Below are positions 53,849 through 63,200 of a DNA stretch of 64,000 bases, one piece after another (the stretch's first letter is position 1; every line of letters begins with the position of its first letter). Source of the stretch: Oricola cellulosilytica (GTDB lineage: Bacteria > Pseudomonadota > Alphaproteobacteria > Rhizobiales > Rhizobiaceae); NCBI RefSeq assembly GCF_019966575.1, contig NZ_JAINFK010000005.1:195431-259430 (forward strand), written 5' to 3'. The notes beneath the pieces were generated by a model. That model made no database searches. It had not been told where the DNA came from and saw nothing but the letters and a program-made list of their open reading frames with translations. The translations under genes were made by a program, and so were the position numbers.

Positions 53849-55066
53849 CTATCGGCGGGCGTCGAGTGCGATCACGTTGTGCAGATTTCCGCGTGCCGAT
53901 GCAAGGAAGCGTTTGATATTCCTCGCCGCCTGACGAATGCGATGCTCGTTTTCCACCAGCGCGATGCGCACGTGGTCGTCGCCGTGCTCGCCGAAGCCGA
54001 TACCGGGCGCGACCGCGACATCGGCCTTCTCGATGAGAAGTTTCGAAAACTCGAGCGATCCGAGCGCGCGGAACTCCTCGGGGACCGGCGCCCAGGCGAA
54101 CATCGTCGCGTCGGGCGCAGGCACCTTGAAGCCGGCCTGGGAGAAGCTGTCCACCATCACCTGCCTGCGCTTGCGGTAGACCTCGCGCACCTCGGCGATA
54201 TCGGATCCGTCGCCGTTCAGCGCCGCGGTCGCCGCCACCTGGATCGGGGTGAACGCCCCGTAGTCCAGATAGGACTTCACGCGCGTCAGCGCCGAAATCA
54301 GCCGTTCGTTGCCGACCGCGAAACCCATGCGCCAACCGGGCATGGAGAAGGTCTTCGACATCGAGGTGAACTCAACACAGACATCCATTGCGCCCGGCAC
54401 CTGAAGGACCGAAGGCGGCGCCTCGTCGCCGAAGTAGATTTCCGCATAAGCGAGGTCGGAAAGGACGATGATGTCGTGTTTGCGGGCGAACGCAACGACA
54501 TCCTTGTAGAAATCCAGCGACGCCACATAGGCCGTCGGGTTCGACGGATAATTCAGGATAATGGCCAGCGGCTTGGGAATGGAGTGCCGGACCGCGCGCT
54601 CCAGCGCCGGCAGGAAGGTGTCGTCCGGCGCTGCTGGCATCGAGCGGATAACGCCGCCCGACATGATGAAGCCGAACGCATGGATCGGATAAGTCGGGTC
54701 GGGGCAGAGGATCACGTCGCCGGGGGCGGTGATTGCTTGCGCCATGTTGGCGAACCCCTCCTTCGAGCCGAGGGTGGCAATCACCTCCCGTTCGGGGTCG
54801 AGCTTCACACCAAAGCGGCGCGCGTAATAGCCCGCCTGGGCGCGGCGCAAACCCGGAATGCCCTTCGATGAAGAGTATCGGTGCGTGCGGGGATCACGCA
54901 CGGTCTCGCAAAGCTTGTCGACGATCGATTGCGGGGTGGGCAGATCCGGATTTCCCATGCCGAGATCGATAATGTCCCGCCCTTCGGCGCGCGCGCTCGC
55001 CTTGAGGCGGTTGACCTGCTCGAAAACGTATGGCGGAAGCCGGCGAACCTTATGGAATTCCTGCAT
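53849..55066 (-). CDS. Class I/II PLP aminotransferase (AlaC-like)
   Basis: A 405-residue fold type I aminotransferase. The conserved start is MQEFHKVRRLPPYVFEQVNR, and the core has IDLGMGNPDLPTPQSIVDKL. PLP contacts lie in ILNYPSNPTAYVASLD, and the Schiff-base Lys is in FTSMSKTFSMPGWRMGF near residue 241. It is most similar to glutamate-pyruvate aminotransferases (AlaC) that neighbour hom in Rhizobiales. The start at 55066 has a GAGGT ribosome site. Substrate specificity is inferred. Confidence 0.9.
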   Translation of the reverse strand: MQEFHKVRRLPPYVFEQVNRLKASARAEGRDIIDLGMGNPDLPTPQSIVDKLCETVRDPRTHRYSSSKGIPGLRRAQAGYYARRFGVKLDPEREVIATLGSKEGFANMAQAITAPGDVILCPDPTYPIHAFGFIMSGGVIRSMPAAPDDTFLPALERAVRHSIPKPLAIILNYPSNPTAYVASLDFYKDVVAFARKHDIIVLSDLAYAEIYFGDEAPPSVLQVPGAMDVCVEFTSMSKTFSMPGWRMGFAVGNERLISALTRVKSYLDYGAFTPIQVAATAALNGDGSDIAEVREVYRKRRQVMVDSFSQAGFKVPAPDATMFAWAPVPEEFRALGSLEFSKLLIEKADVAVAPGIGFGEHGDDHVRIALVENEHRIRQAARNIKRFLASARGNLHNVIALDARR

Positions 55067-55142
55067 GGCAGTACCTCGAATACTTGAGAGCGCTATACGC
55101 TCCTGGATCGCCAAAATCGAGCGATCTCCAACGGACGGCGCG

Positions 55143-55586
55143 TCACTCTTCTATGGTTCTTATTGTCGCCGTCGAATGGGTCGCACCGAGCCGTCTCAGT
55201 TCGGCAAGACGCCTCTGATATTGCGCCGGCGAGATCCGGCCGTTCGCATGCGCCGCGCTCAAGGCGGTCATCTGCGCCACCAGCGCGTCCCGCTGGGCGT
55301 CCGTCATCTGGGCGGTTTCACCTTGCGGCATCTCATTGATATTCGGGAATTCACCTGTCGCAGCGACAACACCGGTCCCGGTAAAGACGGAATCCCCTGG
55401 CGGGGGCGGAAAGGCGGCGGCCGTTCCGGCAGCGGGTTCGGATGGCGCTGCTGGCGCGGCCGCCTCGCTGAACGCGGTCTTGGGCACGCCCTTGTCGATG
55501 GCATTTCCTCCCGCGCAACCGGCTACCGACAGTGCGGCGATCGTCAGCCAGGCCAGGCAAGTGCGGTTGCTTCGAAGTGTCGCCAT
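55143..55586 (-). CDS. Lipoprotein with SHOCT-like C-terminus
   Basis: A 147-residue protein. The signal peptide ends in the lipobox SVAGC (Cys at about residue 24). A Pro- and Ala-rich linker follows (AAAPAAPSEPAAG), then a short helical region like SHOCT domains, with HANGRISPAQYQRRLAELRRL. It is divergent from phaC and 76 bases upstream of the aminotransferase on the same strand. Function is unknown. Confidence 0.75.
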   Translation of the reverse strand: MATLRSNRTCLAWLTIAALSVAGCAGGNAIDKGVPKTAFSEAAAPAAPSEPAAGTAAAFPPPPGDSVFTGTGVVAATGEFPNINEMPQGETAQMTDAQRDALVAQMTALSAAHANGRISPAQYQRRLAELRRLGATHSTATIRTIEE

Positions 55587-55663
55587 GAGTGTCTGTCGTC
55601 CATACGCGGAGTGCAGCCGGTATCGCCTTTTCAGCCATTCCGGTCAATGAGTTGCGGCTTGCG

Positions 55664-55695
55664 ATATGTCATCAAGGGCCCGTAATATGTCATCA
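55664..55695. repeat. Two 11-base direct repeats upstream of phaC
   Basis: ATATGTCATCA occurs at 55664-55674 and 55685-55695, a 21-base period or two helical turns. It lies 50-81 bases before the phaC start and in the shared gap with the leftward lipoprotein gene. A tandem regulator-binding site is plausible; PHA genes are often controlled by PhaR, but no site identity is claimed. Confidence 0.5.
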
Positions 55696-55744
55696 TAACG
55701 AAAACAGGAAAAACAGGCCGTCTCAGCGGCAGGGCGGAAAAGCA

Positions 55745-57577
55745 ATGGCTGAGAAGCAGGAAAGCAACGGCAGCGGCTCGCAGAAGCAATCGATCGAGGC
55801 TTACGTAATCAAGGATCACGAAGCCTTCGCCCGCAATCTCGCGCGCGTGATCGAGGAAGCCGGACATGCTGCGTCAGCATGGATTGCTCCGCGCGAATCG
55901 GGTGAAAAGACCGATGCCTATGCCGACAATATGGCCGATGCGGTCAAAACGCTCTCAAAAGTATCGGAATACTGGCTCTCGGACCCGCAGCGGGCGTTGG
56001 AGGCGCAGACCCGTCTGTTCTCCTCCTATCTCGAAGTATGGAGCAATTCCATCAAGCGCATGGGCGATCCTGGCGTGTCCGAGGCCGTTGAGACGCCGCA
56101 CGGGGACAAGCGCTTTGCGGACGAGGATTGGAAGGAGAATGCCTTCTTCAGCTTTCTCAAGCAAACCTATCTGGTAACTTCGAAATGGGTTGCCGATCTG
56201 GTCGAGCATGCTGACACGCTGGACGAGCACACTCGGCACAAGGCCGGTTTCTATGTCAAGCAATTGACCAACGCGATCTCGCCCTCGAACTTCATGGTTT
56301 CCAATCCGGAGATATTCAAGGAAACTATCGCCACCAACGGCGCCAACCTCGTTACCGGCATGAAGATGCTCGCAGAGGATATCGAGGCCGGCGGCGGTGA
56401 CCTTAAGGTCCGGCAGGCGGACTATTCGAAGTTTGAGTTGGGCAGGAATATCGCCATCACCCCCGGGAAGGTGATTGCCCGCAGCCCGCTCGCAGAGATC
56501 ATCCAGTACGAGCCGACGACTGCGAAGGTGCTGAAGCGTCCGCTCCTGATCTGCCCGCCCTGGATCAACAAGTTCTATATCCTCGATCTCAACCCCGACA
56601 AATCCTTCATCCGCTGGGCGGTGGCCGAAGGCCATACCGTTTTCGTCATTTCCTGGGCCAACCCCGACGAGCGCCACGCCGAGATGGACTGGAACGATTA
56701 CATCGACCAAGGACTGAGATTCGGGCTTGACGCAGTGGAGAAGGCGACGGGGGAGAAAAAGGTCAACGCGATCGGCTATTGTGTGGGCGGCACCCTGCTG
56801 GCCGCCGCCATGGCCTTGTTCGCGCGTGAGAAGGACAACCGGATCGCGACAGCGACGCTGTTCACGACGCAGGTCGATTTCGTCCATGCGGGCGACCTGA
56901 AGGTGTTCGTGGACGACGATCAATTGAAAGCGTTGGAAAAGCAGATGAAGCGCACCGGCTATCTTGAAGGCTCCAGGATGGCGACCGCCTTCAACCTGCT
57001 GCGCTCGGGCGATCTGGTCTGGCCCTACGTGATCAACAACTACATGAAGGGCCGTGAGCCCCTGCCCTTCGATCTCCTTTACTGGAATGCGGACTCGACA
57101 CGCATGTCGGCCGCCAACCACATCTTCTACTTGCGCAACTGCTACCACGAGAACAATCTCGCGAGAGGCAAACTCGTTCTGGATGGAGCGCCGGTCACGC
57201 TCAAGGACGTCAAGGTTCCGATCTACAACCTCGCGACAAAGGAAGACCACATCGCGCCGGCACTGTCAGTATTCGAGGGAAGCAAGCTGTTCGGCGGCAA
57301 GGTGACCTATGTCATGGGCGGCTCCGGTCACATTGCCGGTGTCATCAATCCGCCGCACCGCCAGAAGTATCAGTTCTGGCACGGCCCCAAGGTCAAGGGA
57401 GACCTGTCAGGCTGGATCGAGAAGGCTGATGTAACCGAAGGATCGTGGTGGCCCCACTGGCAAGCCTGGATCGAGGCACAAGACAGCGAACGGGTGAACG
57501 CCCGCACGAAACTCGGGAGCAAGAAACTGAAACCGCTCGAGGACGCCCCCGGAAGTTACGTCAAGATTCGCGTCTGA
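55745..57577 (+). CDS. phaC: Poly(3-hydroxyalkanoate) synthase, class I
   Basis: A 610-residue polymerase that joins hydroxyacyl-CoA units into storage polyester. The lipase-like box is [15 protein letters not shown] with catalytic Cys near residue 340, the Asp is in [15 protein letters not shown], and the His in [14 protein letters not shown]. Length fits class I. The start at 55745 has a GGCGGAAAAG ribosome site; an in-frame extension from 55589 crosses the repeat region. It stands alone: no phaA, phaB, phaP or phaR gene is adjacent. It is followed by sfsA after 19 bases. Confidence 0.94.
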   Translation: MAEKQESNGSGSQKQSIEAYVIKDHEAFARNLARVIEEAGHAASAWIAPRESGEKTDAYADNMADAVKTLSKVSEYWLSDPQRALEAQTRLFSSYLEVWSNSIKRMGDPGVSEAVETPHGDKRFADEDWKENAFFSFLKQTYLVTSKWVADLVEHADTLDEHTRHKAGFYVKQLTNAISPSNFMVSNPEIFKETIATNGANLVTGMKMLAEDIEAGGGDLKVRQADYSKFELGRNIAITPGKVIARSPLAEIIQYEPTTAKVLKRPLLICPPWINKFYILDLNPDKSFIRWAVAEGHTVFVISWANPDERHAEMDWNDYIDQGLRFGLDAVEKATGEKKVNAIGYCVGGTLLAAAMALFAREKDNRIATATLFTTQVDFVHAGDLKVFVDDDQLKALEKQMKRTGYLEGSRMATAFNLLRSGDLVWPYVINNYMKGREPLPFDLLYWNADSTRMSAANHIFYLRNCYHENNLARGKLVLDGAPVTLKDVKVPIYNLATKEDHIAPALSVFEGSKLFGGKVTYVMGGSGHIAGVINPPHRQKYQFWHGPKVKGDLSGWIEKADVTEGSWWPHWQAWIEAQDSERVNARTKLGSKKLKPLEDAPGSYVKIRV

Positions 57578-57596
57578 TCCCCCACGGAAAATTCAT

Positions 57597-58301
57597 TTGC
57601 AATTTGCCCCGCCCCTCGTGTCTGGCCGCCTGGTCCGGCGCTACAAGCGTTTCCTTGCCGACGTGGTTCTGGATGACGACGGTTCGGAGATTACGTGCGC
57701 GGTTCCGAACACCGGTTCCATGCTGGGCCTTACCGCGCCGGGTTCCCCGGTATGGCTCTCGACCTCGAACAATCCGAAGCGCAAATATCGGCATACGCTT
57801 GAAATCGTGCAGGCCGAAGGGACAATGGTCGGCGTCAATACGGGGTTGCCGAACCGCCTCGCTGAAGAAGCTATCCGGGCGGGACTTTCTTCCGACCTCC
57901 ACCAATACGCCTCACTGAAGCGCGAGCAGCGTTACGGCACAAATTCGAGGATCGACATTCTTCTCGAGGATCCCGTCCGCGGCCGCGCGTATGTCGAGGT
58001 CAAGAACGTGCACTTCGTCCGCGGGCAGCGCCTCGCCGAGTTTCCCGACAGCGTTACGGCGCGCGGGGCCAGGCACCTCGATGAACTTTCGTCGATGGTC
58101 CGGGAAGGCCATCGCGCCATGATGATCTATGTGGTGCAACGTTCCGACTGCGACCACCTTCGTCTGTGCCGCGACTTGGACGCAGTCTATTGTTCCGCTT
58201 TCGATCGCGCATCGGAAGCCGGGGTTGAAGCAATGGCCATTCAGTGCCAAATCACGGAGACGGAAATAACCCCCTTCAGGACGATACCGATCGTCGACTA
58301 G
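57597..58301 (+). CDS. sfsA: Sugar fermentation stimulation protein SfsA (nuclease-like)
   Basis: A 234-residue member of the SfsA family, with an N-terminal OB-like part ([21 protein letters not shown]) and a PD-(D/E)XK-like core carrying [20 protein letters not shown] (Asp, Glu-x-Lys). Members bind DNA; the cellular role is uncertain. The start is a TTG at 57597, giving the family N-terminus [10 protein letters not shown]. It is 19 bases after phaC and 19 before map, so these may be one transcript. Confidence 0.88.
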   Translation: MQFAPPLVSGRLVRRYKRFLADVVLDDDGSEITCAVPNTGSMLGLTAPGSPVWLSTSNNPKRKYRHTLEIVQAEGTMVGVNTGLPNRLAEEAIRAGLSSDLHQYASLKREQRYGTNSRIDILLEDPVRGRAYVEVKNVHFVRGQRLAEFPDSVTARGARHLDELSSMVREGHRAMMIYVVQRSDCDHLRLCRDLDAVYCSAFDRASEAGVEAMAIQCQITETEITPFRTIPIVD

Positions 58302-58320
58302 ATGCCGCCCGGAGTGATCG

Positions 58321-59148
58321 ATGGTAACCTATCTCGAAGCCGAACTTGCGCCGGTCAAGAACACCGGGCAGATTCGGCTCTATGGCGAGGAGGCGTTCGG
58401 GGGCATGCGCCGCGCGTCACGGCTCACAGCAATGGCGCTCGACGAACTGGCCGGCATGGTCAAGCCGGGCATGACGACCGGCGCGATCGACACCTTTCTC
58501 TTCGAATACGGAATGGATCATGGCGCGGTTCCCGCGACCCTCAACTATCGCGGTTACACCCACTCCTGCTGCACGTCTATCAATCATGTCGTCTGCCACG
58601 GAATTCCGAACGACAAGCCGTTGCGCGAAGGCGAGATCGTCAACATCGACGTGACCTACGTCCTCGACGGCTGGCATGGCGATGCGTCGCGCATGTATCC
58701 GGTCGGTGAGATCAAGCGCGCCGCCCAGCGCCTGCTTGAAGTGACGCATGAATGCCTGATGCTGGGGATCGCGGCAGTGAAGCCGGGAGCGCGCATGGGC
58801 GCGATTGGCGAAGCGATTCAGAAACACGCCGAGGAGCAGCGCTGTTCGGTGGTCCGCGACTTTTGCGGCCATGGCATCGGCCAGTTGTTCCACGACGCGC
58901 CCAATGTCCTGCATTATGGCCGTGCCGACGAAGGCATCGAGATCCGCAAGGGCATGATCTTCACGATCGAGCCGATGATCAATCTCGGGCGCCCGCACGT
59001 GAAGGTGCTGGCGGATGGCTGGACCGCCGTCACGCGCGACCGCAGCCTCTCCGCTCAATACGAGCACACCGTGGGTGTCACTGCCGATGGCTGCGAGATT
59101 TTCACCCTCTCTCCCAAAGGTCTCGACCGTCCAGGCCTCCCGGGCTAG
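58321..59148 (+). CDS. map: Methionine aminopeptidase, type I
   Basis: A 275-residue enzyme that removes the initiator methionine from new proteins. The five metal ligands and substrate His can be seen: His in [17 protein letters not shown], Asp in [20 protein letters not shown] (two), His in [12 protein letters not shown], Glu in [10 protein letters not shown], and Glu in [25 protein letters not shown] ribosome site precedes the ATG. It is followed by radC after 38 bases, a common order in Rhizobiales. Confidence 0.96.
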   Translation: MVTYLEAELAPVKNTGQIRLYGEEAFGGMRRASRLTAMALDELAGMVKPGMTTGAIDTFLFEYGMDHGAVPATLNYRGYTHSCCTSINHVVCHGIPNDKPLREGEIVNIDVTYVLDGWHGDASRMYPVGEIKRAAQRLLEVTHECLMLGIAAVKPGARMGAIGEAIQKHAEEQRCSVVRDFCGHGIGQLFHDAPNVLHYGRADEGIEIRKGMIFTIEPMINLGRPHVKVLADGWTAVTRDRSLSAQYEHTVGVTADGCEIFTLSPKGLDRPGLPG

Positions 59149-59186
59149 TCTCGCTCGGCGGCATCGGGCCGCATTGGGGCGAGACC

Positions 59187-59957
59187 ATGCCTGACGAGGG
59201 TGACCAGCATGATGAGCGGCTGATTTTCGCGTCGCCGGCGGCGACAGTCTCCGAGCCTTCCCTTCCCGCAAATCATGCTCAGCCCCCCTCGCCGCATGCC
59301 GGCCACCGCCAGCGGTTGCGCGCGCGCTTTCTCGACGCAGGGCCCGCAGCCCTCGCCGACTACGAACTGCTCGAACTGGCGTTGTTCCGGACGATCCCGC
59401 GCAGGGATACCAAACCCATCGCCAAGGCGCTGATCGCACGCTTCGGCTCATTTGCCGCCGTACTCGGCGCGGATTCTGAACGCCTCAAGGAGGTGGACGG
59501 GGTCAAGGACGCCGTTGCCGCCGACCTCAAGATCATCGCCGCGGCCGGGCGTCGCATGCTCAAGGGCGAGATTGCCGAACGAGAGGTTCTCGGCTCGTGG
59601 TCGGCAGTGATCGGCTATTGTACCGCGTCGATGGCCCATGAGCCGCGCGAGCAGTTCCGCATCCTGTTCCTCGACAAGAAGAACGCGCTCATCGCCGATG
59701 AGGTCCAGCAGACTGGAACTGTCGACCACACGCCGGTCTATCCGCGCGAGGTGATGCGTCGCGCGCTCGAACTGTCGGCCACGGCGCTGATCCTTGTCCA
59801 CAACCACCCGTCCGGCGACCCCACGCCGTCGCGCGCCGACATCGAGATGACGAAGAAGATCATCGACATCGGCAAGACGCTCGACATCGCCGTCCACGAT
59901 CATGTCATCATCGGCAAGTCGGGACACGTCAGCCTGAAGGGACTCGGGCTCGTCTAG
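59187..59957 (+). CDS. radC: RadC-family JAB-domain protein
   Basis: A 256-residue protein. The N-terminal 50 residues are variable, then a helix-hairpin-helix region ([20 protein letters not shown]), then the MPN/JAB domain with the metal motif [17 protein letters not shown]. RadC was once linked to DNA repair, but a repair role is disputed. The start at 59187 gives [12 protein letters not shown]; a longer frame upstream lies inside map and is a shadow. Confidence 0.88.
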   Translation: MPDEGDQHDERLIFASPAATVSEPSLPANHAQPPSPHAGHRQRLRARFLDAGPAALADYELLELALFRTIPRRDTKPIAKALIARFGSFAAVLGADSERLKEVDGVKDAVAADLKIIAAAGRRMLKGEIAEREVLGSWSAVIGYCTASMAHEPREQFRILFLDKKNALIADEVQQTGTVDHTPVYPREVMRRALELSATALILVHNHPSGDPTPSRADIEMTKKIIDIGKTLDIAVHDHVIIGKSGHVSLKGLGLV

Positions 59958-59969
59958 AGCCTTTCCTCT

Positions 59970-60800
59970 TTAGACGGAAAGCGCCTTCACCAGCCGGTCG
60001 GCGGCATCCATCTCGCGCCAGCGGGCCTCGCGCCGTGCTGCCGCTTCCGCGTCATCGCCCCAATTGGAAATGTTCCAGTCCTCGTCGACATGGGCCGCCG
60101 TCCAGGCATCCCCGGCGGAAATCGCACCCTTCCAGACGGCCAGCGCCAGAAGGGCCGAGCCGGTGAGCGTCGTCATCGAATGCAGCGCCGCCATCACCAC
60201 CGGCTCCTCGACGGTGTTCAGGTGAACGCCCATCGCTGCGATCGAGGCGCGCGGTTGCGCCTGGTGCACGATGCCCTCGACCATCACGAAACGCGCCCCG
60301 GCGAGGCCCTCCGCCCATTCCACCAGCGGGTCCCACAGCGCACGCTGCCGCGCGACGAGGCCCTCGGGCCTTTCCGCCCGGTAGAACAGCATGTCGGTGC
60401 CGCAATATCTGAGAATATCCTCCAGCACCGCCTGCATGTCGGTGGCGACGCCGTCGATCGCCGTATTGGTAAGCCGGTAGCAGGGCATCGCCGCCGGGTC
60501 GATGAATTCGCCCTGTGCGTTGAACTCGCCGGCGATGAGATCGGCGGCGGCCGGTGTGCTGAATGCCAGGGCGTTCTGACCCGGCGTCCTGACGGCGCGC
60601 CCGTCGAGCAGGACATGATGCATCCCGTCGCGCTCGCCGACCGATGCCGCCTTGTAGAAGCGCTTCGGCAAGGTCCGGCGCATGTTTTCCTGCGCATCGC
60701 GCACAGGATCGCGCGGCGACGCGTTGTCATTGTCGGGATTGCTGAGAATATCGCGCAAGGAGAGGAGTTCCGGCCGTTTCGTTGCGGCCGGATACACCAC
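59970..60800 (-). CDS. ATP12-family F1-ATPase assembly chaperone
   Basis: A 276-residue protein homologous to mitochondrial Atp12, which stabilises the alpha subunit of F1 during ATP synthase assembly. Conserved parts are LPKRFYKAASVGERDGMHHV near residue 44, LLDGRAVRTPGQNALAF, YCGTDMLFYRAERPEGLVAR and SALLALAVWKGAISAGDAW. The start at 60800 is a GTG and is uncertain; shorter alternatives exist. The family is typical of alphaproteobacteria and mitochondria. It converges with radC with 12 bases between them. Confidence 0.88.
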   Translation of the reverse strand: MVYPAATKRPELLSLRDILSNPDNDNASPRDPVRDAQENMRRTLPKRFYKAASVGERDGMHHVLLDGRAVRTPGQNALAFSTPAAADLIAGEFNAQGEFIDPAAMPCYRLTNTAIDGVATDMQAVLEDILRYCGTDMLFYRAERPEGLVARQRALWDPLVEWAEGLAGARFVMVEGIVHQAQPRASIAAMGVHLNTVEEPVVMAALHSMTTLTGSALLALAVWKGAISAGDAWTAAHVDEDWNISNWGDDAEAAARREARWREMDAADRLVKALSV

Positions 60801-60854
60801 TTCAACTTGGCGATTGCAAGGCGTCAGCGGCCGGCGGGACCACCTGACCGGGCC

Positions 60855-61418
60855 TCACTCCTGTTTCTGCCGGTATTTCGAGTGGCAGCTCGTGCAGGTG
60901 TCCAGCACAAGGTGAAAGACATGCTCGGCCGGCAAGTCCGCCGGATCTTCGTCAGCTTTCTTCATCCGCGCCCCGAGAAGACTGCCGCCCAACATCGGCT
61001 GGTTGCTCATCCTCATTTCATCGCTGAGAACGTTTGGCGCTGCATCGGCAGCGGCGGAAAGCGCCGTCGCCAGTTCCTCCAGCCGGTCGGCGATCCTGTC
61101 GAATGCCTCGCGATCGGTGGCGATGTCCGCCTTTGCCGCGGACGGCGGGCCGAGAGCGTCCTCGGGAAACTGCGCCTTCATGGCCGCGCCGGAATGGACG
61201 CGCACCGTTTCCGCTGCTTCCTTCAGCGCCGTTCCGGAGTAAGGGCGGGTCCCCTCGAACATGCCGGCGGCCGCCTTGGCGGCTGCGGCCATCGCCTTCA
61301 TGGCTTCCTGCCGTTCTTTCACGATCGCGTCGCCGGCGGCCTGCGCACCGGCGACCGCCGCCAGAACGCCTATCGTCCCGGCGAATGCCGGCCATCGCCA
61401 TGAACCTTTGCCCATCAC
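60855..61418 (-). CDS. Cytochrome c' (c-556 type)
   Basis: A 187-residue periplasmic haem protein. A signal peptide covers about the first 27 residues, cut near GAQAAG. Four amphipathic helices follow, and the haem-binding CxxCH is at the C-terminal end in DTCTSCHSKYRQ, as in class II cytochromes c. The start is a GTG directly followed by ATG, so it could be one codon shorter. It is separated from the tad genes by 95 bases; no functional link is evident. Electron transfer or nitric oxide binding is typical of the family. Confidence 0.88.
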   Translation of the reverse strand: MMGKGSWRWPAFAGTIGVLAAVAGAQAAGDAIVKERQEAMKAMAAAAKAAAGMFEGTRPYSGTALKEAAETVRVHSGAAMKAQFPEDALGPPSAAKADIATDREAFDRIADRLEELATALSAAADAAPNVLSDEMRMSNQPMLGGSLLGARMKKADEDPADLPAEHVFHLVLDTCTSCHSKYRQKQE

Positions 61419-61513
61419 CGGAATCCCGATTGCCCGTTGCGGCGCACGGTCGGCTGAATCACCTCCATTCCGGCGCCGTTCGCCGGATAATGCAGATCGA
61501 TGGCGGGATTGCG

Positions 61514-61975
61514 TCAGCCTGCGGCGGCGAGTTGCCAGTTGCCCTCGATGATGGTGCTGGACGGCGCCAGCGACTTCGCCTCGCTCAGCACCCGCCGCGC
61601 CTTAACCAGATCGCCGCGCAGAAGGTAGGAATACCCCTGATTGTTGAGGATCGAGGCGCGCCGCCCTTCCAGCTTGATCAATTGAGCGTAGGCGCGGTCG
61701 GAAAGGTCGAAACGCCCGAGCTGGTCATAGGAGGCGGCGAGACCGAGCCAGGCCGTGCCGTCCTTCGGCGTCGCCTCCACCGCCTTGCGGTAGCTCTTCT
61801 CGGCGAGACCGTAGCTGCCCTGGGCGAAGTGCTTTTCCGCGAGCGCGAGCTGCTCGTCGCTTCTGTCTGCCTGAAACGACGCCGTCATCGCGGTGTCGAT
61901 GTTCGCCGTCTGGCAACCGGAAATTGCTGTCGCCAGAATGGCGGCCGCAACAAGTCTTTTTGCGTTTCTTGCCAT
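61514..61975 (-). CDS. tadD: TadD-like TPR lipoprotein of the tad pilus system
   Basis: A 153-residue protein with lipobox AISGC ending its signal peptide. About three tetratricopeptide units follow (QLALAEKHFAQGSYGLAEKS, GTAWLGLAASYDQLGRFD, ASILNNQGYSYLLRGDLVKA). TadD proteins help secretin assembly in tight-adherence pili. A GTG three codons earlier is possible as start. It lies 108 bases downstream of tadC on the same strand. Confidence 0.85.
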   Translation of the reverse strand: MARNAKRLVAAAILATAISGCQTANIDTAMTASFQADRSDEQLALAEKHFAQGSYGLAEKSYRKAVEATPKDGTAWLGLAASYDQLGRFDLSDRAYAQLIKLEGRRASILNNQGYSYLLRGDLVKARRVLSEAKSLAPSSTIIEGNWQLAAAG

Positions 61976-62083
61976 GTTGAGCACCCCCGCCCCGTCCGGT
62001 CTGTCCGGATCTTTCGGCGAGCATACTCCCGGGGTGTAAAGATCGCGTCGGCAAACGCGGTTAAGAATGCCCGAAGGAACCGG

Positions 62084-63019
62084 TTACATGTTGAACCGAA
62101 CGATGATCGGGATGATCGCGATCATCACGACCACCGGCAGAATGCAGACCGTAACCGGGATCGACATCTTCGCAGGCAGCGCGTGGGCCTTTTCCTCGGC
62201 CGCCGACATGCGCTTGTGACGCATCTCCTCACTGAACACCTTCAGGGCGGTGGAAAGGCTCGTTCCCAGTTCTTTCGACTGCTGCAGCAGCGTCGCGAAG
62301 GCCCGCACCTCCTCGACGCCCAGCCGCTCGGCCAGCGCCTTCAGGGTCTCGTTGATGCTGCGGCCGGCGCGCAATTCGAGCGACACCAGCACCAGATTCT
62401 GGCTGAGCGCGGGATAGGTCATCGCGATTTCGCGCGAAACGCGCTCGATCGATGCCTCGAGGCTCATCCCGGCATCCGCGCACACGATCATTAGGTCCAT
62501 GAAGTCCGGGAAGCCGTTTCTGTATTCCAGCATCCTTTTGTTGACCTGCTGTTTCAGCATGAACGCGGGAAGAAAGTAACCGGCGAGCGACAGGCCACCC
62601 AGCGCCAGGATGCCGCGTTGCGAAAACGGCGTGATATTGATGAAGAAGATCAAACCGAGGGCCAGCGCCACACCGCCGCCCATCGACATGAAGCGGACCA
62701 GGAAGAACCTGCCGAGCGCGTCGGGATCGAGATGTCCGGCCCGCATGAGCGTCTGGCGCAGCCGCACGACGTTCTCCGGATCCGCGGAAGCATAGAATGC
62801 GGCCGCCCTTTTTGCCGCCTTTTCGGCAAGTTCAGCCTCGACGGCCTTCTTTTCCTCGACCTTCGCCACAACCTCGTCGGGATCGTCCAGCCGCACTTGC
62901 AGCCGGCTGATCACGCGTTCGCGCCGGGTCTGCTCCTGCCGGTAAGCCAGGAACAGCGCAAGGGCGCCTAGGGCGACGACAACTGCGCCTGCGGGAAGAA
63001 TGAGGAGTGAATAGTCCAT
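62084..63019 (-). CDS. tadC: TadC-like type II secretion F-domain membrane protein
   Basis: A 311-residue inner-membrane protein. The N-terminal helix (YSLLILPAGAVVVALGALAL) is followed by a cytoplasmic segment, two central helices and a T2SSF domain with DLMIVCADAGMSLEASIERV and ATLLQQSKELGTSLSTALKV. The final helix ends VTVCILPVVVMIAIIPIIVR. It pairs with TadB to form the platform of the tad pilus machine. A 181-base gap without a gene separates it from tadB. Confidence 0.9.
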   Translation of the reverse strand: MDYSLLILPAGAVVVALGALALFLAYRQEQTRRERVISRLQVRLDDPDEVVAKVEEKKAVEAELAEKAAKRAAAFYASADPENVVRLRQTLMRAGHLDPDALGRFFLVRFMSMGGGVALALGLIFFINITPFSQRGILALGGLSLAGYFLPAFMLKQQVNKRMLEYRNGFPDFMDLMIVCADAGMSLEASIERVSREIAMTYPALSQNLVLVSLELRAGRSINETLKALAERLGVEEVRAFATLLQQSKELGTSLSTALKVFSEEMRHKRMSAAEEKAHALPAKMSIPVTVCILPVVVMIAIIPIIVRFNM

Positions 63020-63200
63020 CGGGCCGGTCCGCTAGAGCTGTTCATTCTCGAGTGGAATCGTCTGAACACCGGTATTTCGCGGTCCGGCAAGCAGAGTGAG
63101 GCGACGCGGTGCGGGCACCGTTCGTCTCGCGCAATGGCCATATCGGGCTGCGCTTTTCTTCTCGCCGGAACAAAATATCCATTCCATCAATTTGCTTCCC

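Noticed and set aside
55955..57250. A 431-codon open frame on the minus strand.
   Set aside because: It is antisense to phaC, whose catalytic triad is intact.
63020..63200. A missing gene between tadB and tadC.
   Set aside because: No frame with a start signal or family match fits in the 181 bases; it appears to be plain intergenic sequence.
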